A stretch of DNA of 64,000 nucleotides from Dysosmobacter sp. Marseille-Q4140 (GCA_018228705.1 CP073694.1:3236039-3300038), one strand, 5' to 3'. Counted from the stretch's first letter, positions 52,212-61,161 are shown. Notes: generated by a model not told the origin, from the sequence alone. Numbers and translations: made by a program.

Positions 52212-52402
52212 TACAGCATGTATGTGATAGATGCGGATCAGTTATAAATCCTTCTGGAAGTGCGGTATTTGTCACTGTTCAGAATGGAAACGCAAATGCA
52301 TTTGAAAATAAAAGCGAGTTATGCTGTTCGTGCGGCATGTGGCTGAAACGGTTTTTGGAGTGCAAAGCCAAAATTGTCGAGGGAAAGGGGGCTCAACCAT
52401 GA
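52208..52402 (+). CDS. Phage small zinc-binding protein
   Basis: 64 aa with CDRCG near the N-terminus and CCSCG in the middle, plus a late Cys. Starts by ATGA overlap. Low GC and codon use unlike host genes. Function unknown. Confidence 0.55.
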   Translation: MIQHVCDRCGSVINPSGSAVFVTVQNGNANAFENKSELCCSCGMWLKRFLECKAKIVEGKGAQP

Positions 52403-52728
52403 CGCGGGAAGAAGCAATCAAAACGATTGAGTTCGCCAAAACGTACATCAGCAAAGACGGAATGATAAGACAAGCCATAGACATTGCCCTCTCCGCCCTC
52501 CGCCCCGTCAGCCGGGAGAAGGTGGAGAAGGTGTGGCCTGGGTGCGAGGCCTGTAAAAACGCAGGTTTAGCGATTGGAGAGGTTCAGTTTTACGGACCTT
52601 TTGAAGGGTCTATTGATGTATCTGGTAACATGCAGTATTGCCCAAACTGTGGACGTCCCATTACACTGGCAGCGCAGGAAGGGCAGTTGGAGAGATTGGA
52701 GGCGCTGAAAGATGGAAAGGGCGTATAG
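52399..52728 (+). CDS. Phage hypothetical with C-terminal zinc ribbon
   Basis: 109 aa: helical N-terminal half (EEAIKTIEFAKTYI, MIRQAIDIALSALR) and CEAC...CPNCG (about 49-84) as a zinc ribbon. This layout is common in small proteins of Firmicutes phages. ATGA overlap with the previous gene; overlaps the next by 17 bp. Confidence 0.6.
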   Translation: MTREEAIKTIEFAKTYISKDGMIRQAIDIALSALRPVSREKVEKVWPGCEACKNAGLAIGEVQFYGPFEGSIDVSGNMQYCPNCGRPITLAAQEGQLERLEALKDGKGV

Positions 52729-53227
52729 AAAAAAGCCTGTTGTGGTTGAGGCTGCACAGTGGACAGGAGAAAACCACGCAGAAATGTGTGAGTTTATCGA
52801 CCCGGAAGTATTTGAAATCATCCCTCGAGTTGGACTTGTTATTCACACCCTCGAGGGCGACCACCATGCAAGCCCAGGTGACTACATCATCAAGGGCGTA
52901 AACGGGGAATTTTATCCTTGCAAGCCGGACATCTTCGCCAAAACGTATGAAAGCGCCGCCCTCACCCCGCCGAACGAGCCGCTGACATGTGATGGATGTA
53001 CTATGCAAGGAGAACCTGATTGTTATACACCATGTTCACAGTGTATCCGAGATCCAAGAGTATGCGACTACTATGACCGCCGCCCGCCGGATGGGACGGA
53101 GACGGGGTACCCATCCGTCTCCCTGGCGGCGGAGCGGACCGGCGGGCAGGCTGCCCGCATTTCCGCCGCTTGCCGGACGGGGATCCCCTACCGGGGGGTG
53201 ATCTGGAGGTATGCCGATGAGAATTGA
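52712..53227 (+). CDS. Phage protein with PGDYI-KPDIF motif
   Basis: 171 aa. The first 85 residues (RKKPVVVEAAQW, SPGDYIIKGVNGEFYPCKPD, IFAKTYE) match a small phage family of unknown function. The last half holds a Cys cluster CDGC, C-x4-C-x2-C, then a basic tail, and may be a fused zinc module. Overlaps both neighbours. Confidence 0.65.
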   Translation: MERAYRKKPVVVEAAQWTGENHAEMCEFIDPEVFEIIPRVGLVIHTLEGDHHASPGDYIIKGVNGEFYPCKPDIFAKTYESAALTPPNEPLTCDGCTMQGEPDCYTPCSQCIRDPRVCDYYDRRPPDGTETGYPSVSLAAERTGGQAARISAACRTGIPYRGVIWRYADEN

Positions 53228-53678
53228 TGTGAGCCGTCTGGGACCGGAGGCCCAGCGGCAGGTCCTCAGCAAGATGCTGGTGGTCAAGGCCCGGGAGAGC
53301 AAGTACGGCAGCCGCAAGGCCGTACGGATGATGCCCAACGGGGAGCTGCGGCGGTTTGACAGCCAGAAGGAGGCCCGCCGGTACGACGAACTGACCGCCC
53401 GGCTGCGCGCCGGCATGATCCGGGATCTCCGGCTCCAGCACACCTTCACCCTTCAGGAGGGCTATGTCAACAGCGATGGGGACGCCGTGCGGGCCATCAC
53501 CTACAAGGCGGATTTTACATACTGGGAGATGCCGGCATTCTGGAGGGGGTACGAAGAGCAGTGTCCGGCCGACAGGTGGAATTTCGTTGTCGAGGACGTC
53601 AAGGGGGTCCGCACAGAGGCCTACAAGATCAAAAAGAAGCTCATGGAGGAACGCGGATGGCGGGTCCGCGAGATATGA
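53217..53678 (+). CDS. DUF1064 phage nuclease-like protein
   Basis: 153 aa. SKYGSRKAVRMMPNGELRRFDS, QKEARRYDEL, FTLQEGY, YKADFTYWE and VVEDVKG are hallmarks of DUF1064, a small restriction-endonuclease-fold family of phages. The Glu/Asp/Lys residues in ADF and VEDVK look like the catalytic centre. Possibly a resolvase acting late in replication. ATG 53217 chosen because GGAGGT lies 6 bases before it. Confidence 0.8.
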   Translation: MRIDVSRLGPEAQRQVLSKMLVVKARESKYGSRKAVRMMPNGELRRFDSQKEARRYDELTARLRAGMIRDLRLQHTFTLQEGYVNSDGDAVRAITYKADFTYWEMPAFWRGYEEQCPADRWNFVVEDVKGVRTEAYKIKKKLMEERGWRVREI

Positions 53679-53681
53679 ACG

Positions 53682-53864
53682 ATGGAAATTGGAGATAGGG
53701 TCCGGCGGGAGCCGGTGACTTTCATGCTCTCGGAGGAAAAGGGGCCCGGGCACCGTCCGACGGTGGAGGGGACTGTGGTCTGGATCCATCCAAAGAGGCG
53801 GTTCCACACCGTGGAGTTCCATACGCCGGGCGGTCCGGTCCGGGAGTGCTTCCAGGGGGGGTAG
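53682..53864 (+). CDS. Phage small beta-rich protein
   Basis: 60 aa. GDRVRREPVTF, VEGTVVWIHPKRRFHTVEF looks like a small SH3-like or KOW-type barrel. Four bases after the DUF1064 stop. Last gene of the early operon, before the strong terminator. Unknown role. Confidence 0.55.
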   Translation: MEIGDRVRREPVTFMLSEEKGPGHRPTVEGTVVWIHPKRRFHTVEFHTPGGPVRECFQGG

Positions 53865-53873
53865 CCCTGGCTT

Positions 53874-53912
53874 GGGCGGGAGTAGGGAAATCTGCTCCCG
53901 CCCGCTTTTTTT
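53874..53912 (+). terminator. Rho-independent terminator of the early operon
   Basis: Stem GGGCGGGAG / CTCCCGCCC with a 12-base loop followed by GC and seven T. It separates early from late genes. The rest of 53913-54103 has no gene and holds a late promoter. Confidence 0.85.
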
Positions 53913-54046
53913 CCCGCGGGGGAGAGAGGGAGGGTAGGGGAGGAGAGGGGGGCATGCTTTTGTGCGTATGACAGGGGAGGATCGATCCTGTGAGGGCGGG
54001 GGCGGCGGATGGCCCTTTGCAGCATCTGTCCGTTTCTGCGGCTCCC

Positions 54047-54086
54047 TTTGACGCTTTTTTACCGCCGGACTGCTACGCTGGATCTG
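54047..54086 (+). promoter_or_regulatory. Late promoter element 1 (before terminase)
   Basis: 40-bp element TTTGACGCTTTTT-N14-TACGCTGGATCTG with TTGACG as -35 and TGCTAC as -10, 17 bp apart. It recurs with the same spacing at 58529. Located 18 bp before the small terminase GTG. The conserved part beyond the -10 suggests a regulator site or start-region signal. Confidence 0.7.
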
Positions 54087-54103
54087 AAAGGGGGGAGGCG
54101 GCC

Positions 54104-54619
54104 GTGGCGAAAAGTAAATACGACACCCACGTGCTGCCCAACATCAAGAAGATCTCCAAGTGGGCGGCGGCGGGGGCAACGGCAAAGGAGATCGCCGGGA
54201 AGCTGCGCATTGCCTACTCCACGCTGCGAAGGTACCTGGATCTGGGCAGCGAGGGGGACGAGCGCTATGCGGCGCTTTGGGAGGCTTTCGCGGGGGCGTG
54301 CGCCGTGGCCGACGATCATGTGGAGGCGGCCCTTTACAAGCGAGCCTGCGGCTATCAGTGCGAGGAGACCACGGTGGAGGAGAAGCTGGACCGGGACGGG
54401 ATGGTCCATACCCTGACGAAGAAAGTCACCAGGGATATCCCGCCGGATCCTACCAGCGCCATGTTCTGGCTGACCAACCGCCGGCGGGACCGCTGGAAAT
54501 ACCGGCCTGACGATTCCCAGGGCGGCGGGGACGGCGGAATGGAGACCGGCGTGGTGGAGCTGCCGGCCGTGGCGCCCCTGGAGCCGCCGTCTGAGGAAGG
54601 TGGGGGGCCGGATGGATAA
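54104..54619 (+). CDS. Phage terminase small subunit
   Basis: 171 aa. KSKYDTHVLPNIKKISKWA, ATAKEIAGKLRIAYSTLRRYL is an N-terminal HTH for packaging-site binding, followed by a helical central domain (ADDHVEAALYKRACGY) and DPTSAMFWLTNRRRDRW, a well-known block in clostridial small terminases. GTG start at 54104 after AAAGGGGGGAGG. Followed by the large subunit. Confidence 0.88.
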   Translation: MAKSKYDTHVLPNIKKISKWAAAGATAKEIAGKLRIAYSTLRRYLDLGSEGDERYAALWEAFAGACAVADDHVEAALYKRACGYQCEETTVEEKLDRDGMVHTLTKKVTRDIPPDPTSAMFWLTNRRRDRWKYRPDDSQGGGDGGMETGVVELPAVAPLEPPSEEGGGPDG

Positions 54620-54727
54620 CGGGGCCCCCGCCGGAGCCCAGCGTCAGCGGGTCCGGTGGGGAAAGGACGAGCAACGGAGCGGAATGGATGTTCGCCGCCA
54701 TGCGGCGGACGGAATGGAGCGGAGTTT

Positions 54728-56176
54728 GTGAGGACGAATGTGATCTGGCGGCCGCAGCCCAAGCAGGCCGTTTTCATGTCCCGGGCGGAGGACGAGGCCC
54801 TTTACGGCGGGGCGGCGGGAGGCGGCAAGTCTGACGCCCTGGTGATGGAGGCCACCCGGCAGGTGCATATCCCTTACTACCGCGGTCTGATCGTCCGCAG
54901 GACCTATCCCCAGCTGGAGGACCTGATCGGAAAGACGCTGCGGCTGTATCCCAAGGCGTTCCCAGGGGCGAAATTCAACGAGAGCAAGCACGTGTGGAAG
55001 TTCCCCAGCGGCGCCGTCATCATCTTCGGCAGTGTCCCTCACGTCAAGGACAAGTACAATTTCCAGGGAAAGCCCTACGACTTCATCGGGTTTGACGAGC
55101 TGACCCAGTTTCCCTATGAGATCTACGATTTTCTGGTCCACTCCCGGAACCGCCCCAATGGACCGGGCACCCGGGTGTATGCCAGGGCCTCCGCCAACCC
55201 CGGCGGCGTGGGGCACGCCTGGGTCAAGGACCTGTTTATCACCGCGGCGCCGCCCATGCAGACCGTTTGGAAGCGGGTGGAGATCCAGGAGCCGGACGGG
55301 AGCGTCCGCTCCAGGTACCGCAGCTCCATTTTTGTGCCCTCCACGGTGTTCGACAACCAGGCGCTGCTCCGGAACGACCCGGATTATCTGTTCCGCCTGG
55401 GCTCGCTGCCGGCGGCGGAGCGGGACGCGCTGCTCTACGGCAACTGGGACAGCTTTGCCGGTCAGGTGTTCATGGAATGGCGAAACGACCGGGATCACTA
55501 CAAGGACCGCCGCGGCACCCATGTGATCGACCCGTTCCGGATCCCGGAGACCTGGGCTGTTTGGCGGAGCATGGACTGGGGCTATTCCAGGCCCTTTTCC
55601 GTGGGCTGGTACGCCGTGGACCACGACAAACGCCTCTACCGGATCCGGGAGTTGTACGGATGCACCGGGGAGCCCAATGTGGGCGTCAAGTGGTATCCGG
55701 ATAAGGTGGCTGACGAGATCCGGCGCATCGAGAGCGAGGACCCCAATCTCAGAGGGAGGAACGTGATCGGTGTGGCGGACCCGGCGATCTTCTCCGATGC
55801 CGGAACGCAGAGCGTGGCCGCCAGCATGGAGCGCCGCGGCGTGTACTGGCAGGCGGGCAACCACGACCGGCTCAACGGGAAAATGCAGATCCACAACCGG
55901 CTTGCCTTCGACCGGAACGGGCGGCCCATGCTCTATGTGTTTTCCACATGCAGGCACTTCATCCGCACCATTCCGGCCCTGGTGTACTCCGAGACGGATG
56001 TGGAGGATGTGGACACCGACGGAGAGGACCATATTTACGACGAGTGCCGGTATCTTTGCATGGAGTTCCCGGTGGCCATGCCGGTACACAAGCCGCCGGC
56101 GGTGAAGCCCTACGACCCGCTGGACACTGACACGGAGGACTACGATCCATACGAATTTTACAGGAGGCTCGGATGA
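54728..56176 (+). CDS. Phage terminase large subunit
   Basis: 482-aa DNA packaging motor. Walker A YGGAAGGGKSDAL (about 27-39), Walker B FIGFDELTQF, coupling motif region with SANPGG, then the RNase H-like nuclease with MDWGYSRPFSVGW and GVADPAI Asp residues. GTG start at 54728 fits its family start (WRPQPKQ) with GGAG upstream; the frame is open back to 54656. Its end overlaps the portal gene by 4 bp. Confidence 0.93.
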   Translation: MRTNVIWRPQPKQAVFMSRAEDEALYGGAAGGGKSDALVMEATRQVHIPYYRGLIVRRTYPQLEDLIGKTLRLYPKAFPGAKFNESKHVWKFPSGAVIIFGSVPHVKDKYNFQGKPYDFIGFDELTQFPYEIYDFLVHSRNRPNGPGTRVYARASANPGGVGHAWVKDLFITAAPPMQTVWKRVEIQEPDGSVRSRYRSSIFVPSTVFDNQALLRNDPDYLFRLGSLPAAERDALLYGNWDSFAGQVFMEWRNDRDHYKDRRGTHVIDPFRIPETWAVWRSMDWGYSRPFSVGWYAVDHDKRLYRIRELYGCTGEPNVGVKWYPDKVADEIRRIESEDPNLRGRNVIGVADPAIFSDAGTQSVAASMERRGVYWQAGNHDRLNGKMQIHNRLAFDRNGRPMLYVFSTCRHFIRTIPALVYSETDVEDVDTDGEDHIYDECRYLCMEFPVAMPVHKPPAVKPYDPLDTDTEDYDPYEFYRRLG

Positions 56177-58194
56177 TGAGTGGATTATTTGGATTTGGAC
56201 GAAATCAGGGCAACCGGGTGCCGGATGGCCCCGGGGCGCAGGCGGGGCCCGCTGCCGGGCCCGTGGGCGCCGCAGCTGCCGCCGGGGTGTCCCTGCTGCG
56301 CAGCGGACGGACCCGGACCATGACGCAGGAGCGGCTTGCCAGGGCCCGGGAGACCCTCACCAAGTACAAGGACGGCAAGACGGCCCTGGAGAACCGCCTG
56401 ATCGAGGAGGAGCAGTGGTACAGGCTGCGCCACTGGGAGTACCTGCGGCGCAAGAAGGAGAAAGACGCCCGGACTCCGGAGCCTACCTCAGCGTGGCTGT
56501 TTGACTCCATCGCCCAGAAGCACGCCGACGCCATGGACAACTTCCCGGTGCCTGCGGTTCTGCCCCGGGAGGAGAGCGACCGGCAAAGCGCGCAGCTCCT
56601 GTCCGACATTTTGCCGGTGGTCCTGGAGCGGGCGGATTTCGAGCAGGTCTACAACGACAACTGGTGGGAGAAATTGAAGCATGGGACCGCCGTCTACGGC
56701 GTGTTCTGGGATTCCGACGAGGAAAACGGACTGGGGGACGTGGTGGTCCGGGACATCGACCTTCTGAACATCTTTTGGGAGCCGGGAAAGCGGGATATCC
56801 AGGCCAGCCGGAACCTGTTTATCGTGTCACTGGTGGACAAGGACCTGCTCGCGGAGGAATATCCCAGGGCAAAGGGGAGCATGGATTCCCAGGTGATCAC
56901 CGTGTCGGAATACATCCACGACGAGAACATCGACACTGCCAGCAAGGCCCTGGTGGTGGACTGGTACTACAAGGTCAAAAGTCCAAGCGGCAGGACCATT
57001 CTCCATTACTGCAAGTTCGTGGGAGACACGGTGCTGGAGGCCACGGAGGATGATCCGGAGTACCGGGAGACGGGCCTCTACGACCACGGGCTTTACCCGG
57101 TGGTGTTCGACGTGCTGTTTCCGGACAAGGATTCCCCGGCGGGCTTCGGCTATATCGCGGTGGCAAAGGACCCCCAGCTCTACATCGACAAGCTCTCCGG
57201 CGCGGTGCTTCAAAACGCCCTCATGTGCTCCAAGCCCCGGTTCTTCCGCTCTGCGCAGACAGGCGTCAACATGGAGCAGTTCTGCGACTGGAACCAGGAT
57301 ATCGTGGACGTGGAGGGATCTTCTCTGGACGAGACGCGCCTGCGGCAGATCGAGGTCCAGCAGGTGCCGGGGAACGTTCTGGATGTGTTGCAGCTGAAGA
57401 TCAACGAACTGAAGGAGACCACCGCCAACCGGGATTACAACGCCGGCGGCACCACATCCGGCGTGACCGCGGCCGCCGCCATCGCCGCTCTCCAGGAGGC
57501 GGGAAACAAGACCAGCCGGGACAGCATTTCCGGCAGCTACCGGGCCTATCGCAAGATCGACTCCATGGTGGTGGAGCTGATGCGGCAGTTTTACGATGTG
57601 GAGCGGTCCTTCCGGATCGTGGGCCCCAACGGCGGGGAGCGGTTTGAACGGTTCTCCAACGCCGACATCCGGGATCAGGAGCTGCCGCCGGCGGTTCCCG
57701 GCGGAGAGACCATGGAGGGATATGTGCCCATGTTCCGCAGGCCGGTCTTTGATTACGATATCAGAGCTCAGAAGCGGTCTCCCTTCTCCCAGATGGCTCA
57801 GAACGAGATGGCGAAGGAGTTCTACTCCCTGGGATTTTTTAACCCGGAACGGGCACAGGAGAGCATGGCAGCCCTCCAGATGATGGACTTCGACGGGCAC
57901 GATCAGGTGATGCAGCAGGTGCAGCAGGGCCAGACGCTGCTGAACATGCTGACCCAGGCCACCATGGAATTGAATATGCTGCGGGCGGTCCTGGGTCAGA
58001 GGACCGGAACCGTGTCCGCTCAGGCCGGAAGTTCTGCGGCGCCGTCATCCGGCGGAGGGACGGGCCGCGGGATCGGAGCGGAGGCCCTGGCAGCCCAGAC
58101 CGCTCATGGAGCCGATACGACCCCTTACGGGCAGGTTCTCATGGAGCAGTCCAGGCCCGACATGAGCCGTACATCGGGGGTATCTGTCAAGTGA
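56173..58194 (+). CDS. Phage portal protein
   Basis: 673-aa portal, the dodecameric ring through which DNA enters. Central blocks WYRLRHWEYLRR, GTAVYGVFWD, TSGVTAAAAIAALQEAG and ETTANRDYNAGG are typical for portals of clostridial podo-like phages; the long Ala/Gly-rich C-terminus (about 610-673) is expected. N-terminal Gly/Ala-rich leader of about 45 residues. Downstream Prp gene overlaps its stop by 4 bp. Confidence 0.88.
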   Translation: MMSGLFGFGRNQGNRVPDGPGAQAGPAAGPVGAAAAAGVSLLRSGRTRTMTQERLARARETLTKYKDGKTALENRLIEEEQWYRLRHWEYLRRKKEKDARTPEPTSAWLFDSIAQKHADAMDNFPVPAVLPREESDRQSAQLLSDILPVVLERADFEQVYNDNWWEKLKHGTAVYGVFWDSDEENGLGDVVVRDIDLLNIFWEPGKRDIQASRNLFIVSLVDKDLLAEEYPRAKGSMDSQVITVSEYIHDENIDTASKALVVDWYYKVKSPSGRTILHYCKFVGDTVLEATEDDPEYRETGLYDHGLYPVVFDVLFPDKDSPAGFGYIAVAKDPQLYIDKLSGAVLQNALMCSKPRFFRSAQTGVNMEQFCDWNQDIVDVEGSSLDETRLRQIEVQQVPGNVLDVLQLKINELKETTANRDYNAGGTTSGVTAAAAIAALQEAGNKTSRDSISGSYRAYRKIDSMVVELMRQFYDVERSFRIVGPNGGERFERFSNADIRDQELPPAVPGGETMEGYVPMFRRPVFDYDIRAQKRSPFSQMAQNEMAKEFYSLGFFNPERAQESMAALQMMDFDGHDQVMQQVQQGQTLLNMLTQATMELNMLRAVLGQRTGTVSAQAGSSAAPSSGGGTGRGIGAEALAAQTAHGADTTPYGQVLMEQSRPDMSRTSGVSVK

Positions 58195-58511
58195 TTACGA
58201 TTAACATGTGTTCGGATCCGACGGAGGACGCCTACAACTTGCGGATCGAGGGACACGCCGGATATGCGCCGGAGGGGCAGGACATCGTGTGTGCCGCCGT
58301 TTCCGCCCTGGCGCTGTCCCTGCATGGATGGCTGGCCGCACATCCGGAGATCTGCCTTTGGGCCAGCCGGGACAGCGGAGGCAGCGCCCGGTTCCTCTTT
58401 CACAGGACGCCCGGCTCCAGGGCGGTGTATGAGATGCTCTCCGCAGGCCTTTCCTCCATTGCGGCGGAGTACCCGGAATACGTACGCATTTCCCGTGAAG
58501 TCCTGCACTGA
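58191..58511 (+). CDS. Phage-encoded Prp-type cysteine protease
   Basis: 106-aa ribosomal-processing cysteine protease (Prp) homologue. GHAGYAPEGQDIVCAAVSAL contains the catalytic pair H22 and C34, at the same numbers as in Staphylococcus aureus Prp. Cellular Prp removes the N-terminal extension of L27 at (L)xLQFFA. Here the gene stands between portal and scaffold, and both scaffold and capsid start with a similar PAxLQLFA tag, so the likely job is processing these proteins in prohead maturation. Confidence 0.9.
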   Translation: MITINMCSDPTEDAYNLRIEGHAGYAPEGQDIVCAAVSALALSLHGWLAAHPEICLWASRDSGGSARFLFHRTPGSRAVYEMLSAGLSSIAAEYPEYVRISREVLH

Positions 58512-58528
58512 AAAATTTTTTTCGGAAA

Positions 58529-58568
58529 TTTGACGCTTTTTGGACGGCTCGTTGTTACGCTGGATCTG
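58529..58568 (+). promoter_or_regulatory. Late promoter element 2 (before scaffold/capsid)
   Basis: TTTGACGCTTTTT-N14-TACGCTGGATCTG, 40 bp, same spacing as element 1 (26 conserved bases outside the N14). TTGACG and TGTTAC are 17 bp apart. It would raise scaffold and capsid expression over portal and terminase. A third partial copy (TGACGCTTTTT) lies right after the scaffold stop at about 59664. Confidence 0.7.
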
Positions 58569-58702
58569 TGGCCGGAGATCAATTTCGTTCCTCTTCTTCA
58601 TGGATGGATGCCCTCCGCGGGGCTGAAAAGCGGCGGAGGGCATTCCGATCCGGTTTCCGGACCCACTGGACACGGGACAACGCCCGCGGAAAGGAGGCCC
58701 CT

Positions 58703-59665
58703 ATGGGCTATCAGAAATTCACGCTTCTCCCTGCGCGGCTGCAGCTGTTCGCCGGTGACGGCGGCGGTTCCGGTGACGGCGGCGGGGTGGCCGGTTCCCT
58801 TGGCGCTTCCGCCAGCGGCCAGGCGGATGATTCGGGCGGGGAGCAGCCAACTGTCCTCTATGGCAGGCAGGACGGAGGCTCCACGGAAGGTCTCGACGCC
58901 GGAGACGCAAACAATACCCCCAATGCCGAAAAAGACGGCAAAGAGACACTCAAAGAGCGTCAGGCCCGGTATCGGGAACTCATCAACGGGGAGTTCAAGG
59001 ACTTCTACCAGCAGGATACCCAGCGGATGATCGACCGGCGGTTCAAGGAGACCCGCGGTCTCCAGGAGCAGCTGGAGAACCAGCGGGTGGTGCTGGACCA
59101 GCTCTCCAGCCGGTACAACACCCCGCCCGGCGATATCGCCGCCCTCCAGCGGGCGCTGGACAGCGACACCGCCATGTGGGAGACCGCCGCCGAGGAAGCC
59201 GGTATGACGGTGGACCAGTACCGCATGGTGGACAAGATGCGCCGCAGCAACGCCCAGATGCAGGGGCAGCTGCTTCGTATGCAGGCGGCCCAGCGGTCCC
59301 GCCAGCAGGTGGAGACCTGGCAGCGGGAGGCTGCGGAGCTCCAGCAGGACTACCCGGATTTCAACCTGGCGGAGTTCGTCAAGGATCCCCAGAACATGGA
59401 GTATCTCAAACACCATGTGCCCATGCGGATGATCTACGAGTACGCCAACCGGGACGCCATCATGCAGGACACGGCCAGCAGGGCCGCCCGGCAGGCGGAG
59501 ACCAATGTGGTCAACAACATCCGATCCAAGGGGCGCCGCCCCAAGGAAAACGGCGCCGCCCAGCAGCCCGGTGTGGTGGTGAAGGACAACGTGGACTCCC
59601 TCACCAATGACGATATCGACGAGATCATCCGACGGGTGCAGAGGGGAGAGCACATCTCCTTCTGA
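58703..59665 (+). CDS. Phage scaffold protein
   Basis: 320 aa. N-terminal tag QKFTLLPARLQLFA (residues 4-17) then a Gly/Ser-rich linker (about 18-50), then long helices and probable coiled coil (about 85-260, ERQARYRELINGEFKDFYQ, DRRFKETRGLQEQLENQ), a basic C-terminus. Fits a capsid scaffold. ATG at 58703 after AAGGAGG; the open frame to 58568 lies over the promoter. The LQLFA tag is a predicted Prp site. Confidence 0.85.
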   Translation: MGYQKFTLLPARLQLFAGDGGGSGDGGGVAGSLGASASGQADDSGGEQPTVLYGRQDGGSTEGLDAGDANNTPNAEKDGKETLKERQARYRELINGEFKDFYQQDTQRMIDRRFKETRGLQEQLENQRVVLDQLSSRYNTPPGDIAALQRALDSDTAMWETAAEEAGMTVDQYRMVDKMRRSNAQMQGQLLRMQAAQRSRQQVETWQREAAELQQDYPDFNLAEFVKDPQNMEYLKHHVPMRMIYEYANRDAIMQDTASRAARQAETNVVNNIRSKGRRPKENGAAQQPGVVVKDNVDSLTNDDIDEIIRRVQRGEHISF

Positions 59666-59709
59666 CGCTTTTTCCCTGTCTCTTTGCCGCAAGGAAAGGA
59701 GACAACCAT

Positions 59710-60723
59710 ATGTTCCAGAAGTTAATGACCATTCCCGCCATGCTGCAGCTCTTTGCGGAGCCCAACACCAACGTCACCACCGACGGCGGCCTCAGCAAGG
59801 AGATGAAAACCTTCTACGACAAGGCGCTGATCCGCCTTGCCGAGCCGGAGCTGGTCCACGATCAGTTTGCCCAGAAGCGGCCCATCCCCAAAAACGGCGG
59901 CAAGACCATCGAGTTCCGCAAGTATACGCCCCTGGCAAAGCAGCTGACGGAGCTGACCGAGGGCGTCACACCCGACGGCCAGAAGCTCACCGTGACCACC
60001 ATCGAGGCCACGGTCAAGCAGTACGGCGGATACATCACCCTCAGCGACCAGCTGCTGCTCACCGCCATCGACAACAACCTCATGGAGGCCATCACCCTGC
60101 TGTCCTCGCAGGCGGCCCGCACCTCCGACACCATCACCCGGGAGGTCATGGTGGCCGGAACCAACGTCCAGTACGCCGAGGGCCAGGTGGACAGCCGCGC
60201 TGCGCTGGCCTATACCGACGAGACGGACAACATGAACCTCACCGTGCGGGCCGTGCGCATGGCTACCCGCACCCTGAAGAACCAGAACGCCAAGCGGATC
60301 GGCAACTCCTATGTGGGCATCGTTCACCCGGATGCGTCGTTCGATCTGATGAGCGATCCCGAGTGGAAGTATCCCCACCAGTACAAGGACACCAGCAATC
60401 TCTACGCCGAGGAGATCGGCGAGGTGGGCGGCGTCCGCTTCGTGGAGACCACCGAGGCCAAGAAGTTCGTCTCCGCCGGTGCGTCCGGCCGGGACGTGTA
60501 TGCCACCATGATCCTGGGCGCCAATGCCTACGGCGTGACGGAGGTCACCGGCGGCGGTCTCCAGACCATCGTCAAGCAGCTGGGCAGCGCCGGCACCGCC
60601 GACCCCCTGAACCAGCGCGCCACCGCCGGCTGGAAGCTGATGAAAACCGCTGTCCGTCTGGTGGAGGAGTATATGGTGCGCGTGGAGACCACCAGCTCTG
60701 TCAACGACCATATCGCCAACTGA
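59710..60723 (+). CDS. Major capsid protein, N4-gp56 family
   Basis: 337 aa. FYDKALIRLAEPELVHDQFAQKR, KTIEFRKYTPL, EATVKQYGGYITLSDQLL, SDTITREVM and SYVGIVHPDASFDL are typical blocks of N4-gp56 capsid proteins. N-terminal tag QKLMTIPAMLQLFA (3-16) parallels the scaffold tag and should be cut off by the phage Prp. AAAGGAG before the ATG at 59710. Confidence 0.92.
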   Translation: MFQKLMTIPAMLQLFAEPNTNVTTDGGLSKEMKTFYDKALIRLAEPELVHDQFAQKRPIPKNGGKTIEFRKYTPLAKQLTELTEGVTPDGQKLTVTTIEATVKQYGGYITLSDQLLLTAIDNNLMEAITLLSSQAARTSDTITREVMVAGTNVQYAEGQVDSRAALAYTDETDNMNLTVRAVRMATRTLKNQNAKRIGNSYVGIVHPDASFDLMSDPEWKYPHQYKDTSNLYAEEIGEVGGVRFVETTEAKKFVSAGASGRDVYATMILGANAYGVTEVTGGGLQTIVKQLGSAGTADPLNQRATAGWKLMKTAVRLVEEYMVRVETTSSVNDHIAN

Positions 60724-60771
60724 TCGGGCCGCTCCCTGACTGGGGGCAGCTCCCGGAACAAGGAGGAGTAT

Positions 60772-61161
60772 ATGCCTAAGACTACCGCGAACGAAACCCA
60801 GAACACCGAGAGCCTGGAACAGGCTCCCGCCCAGGACACCCAGCAGGCTCCCGCCCAGGACACTGCGCAGAAGGACCCTGCGACCCAGGACGCGAAGCAG
60901 GTGGAGAAGGTCCGCCGGGGAGACGAACTGGTGGAAGTGGAGCTGTTCTACGACGGAGACAAGTACAAAGACCCCGTGCCGGTGATCGTCAACGGCATCA
61001 AGATTGAAGTCCCCCGGGGAAAGAGCGTGAAGATCAAGCGGAAATACGCCGAGGTCCTGGAGCACTCCATGGCGCAGGACAAGCGGGCCGGACAGATGCA
61101 GGCCCGTATGGCGGCAGAGTTCGCTCAGGAGACGCGAGACCTGGGCCTGGAAACGGAATAA
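60772..61161 (+). CDS. Phage small structural or head-associated protein
   Basis: 129 aa. Gln/Ala/Thr-rich start with the heptad QAPAQDT repeated twice (about 17-32), then a beta-rich core (ELVEVELFYDGDKYKDPVPV) and a helical end. Location directly after capsid suggests a decoration or accessory head protein. AAGGAGG before the ATG. A hairpin ACGGCGCAGGC/GCCTGCGCCGT follows at about 61190-61229. Confidence 0.6.
   Translation: MPKTTANETQNTESLEQAPAQDTQQAPAQDTAQKDPATQDAKQVEKVRRGDELVEVELFYDGDKYKDPVPVIVNGIKIEVPRGKSVKIKRKYAEVLEHSMAQDKRAGQMQARMAAEFAQETRDLGLETE

Noticed and set aside
54612..54731. 39-codon frame between the terminase subunits
   Set aside because: It joins both neighbours by overlaps, which is suggestive, but the composition is Arg/Gly-rich noise and no ribosome site stands out.
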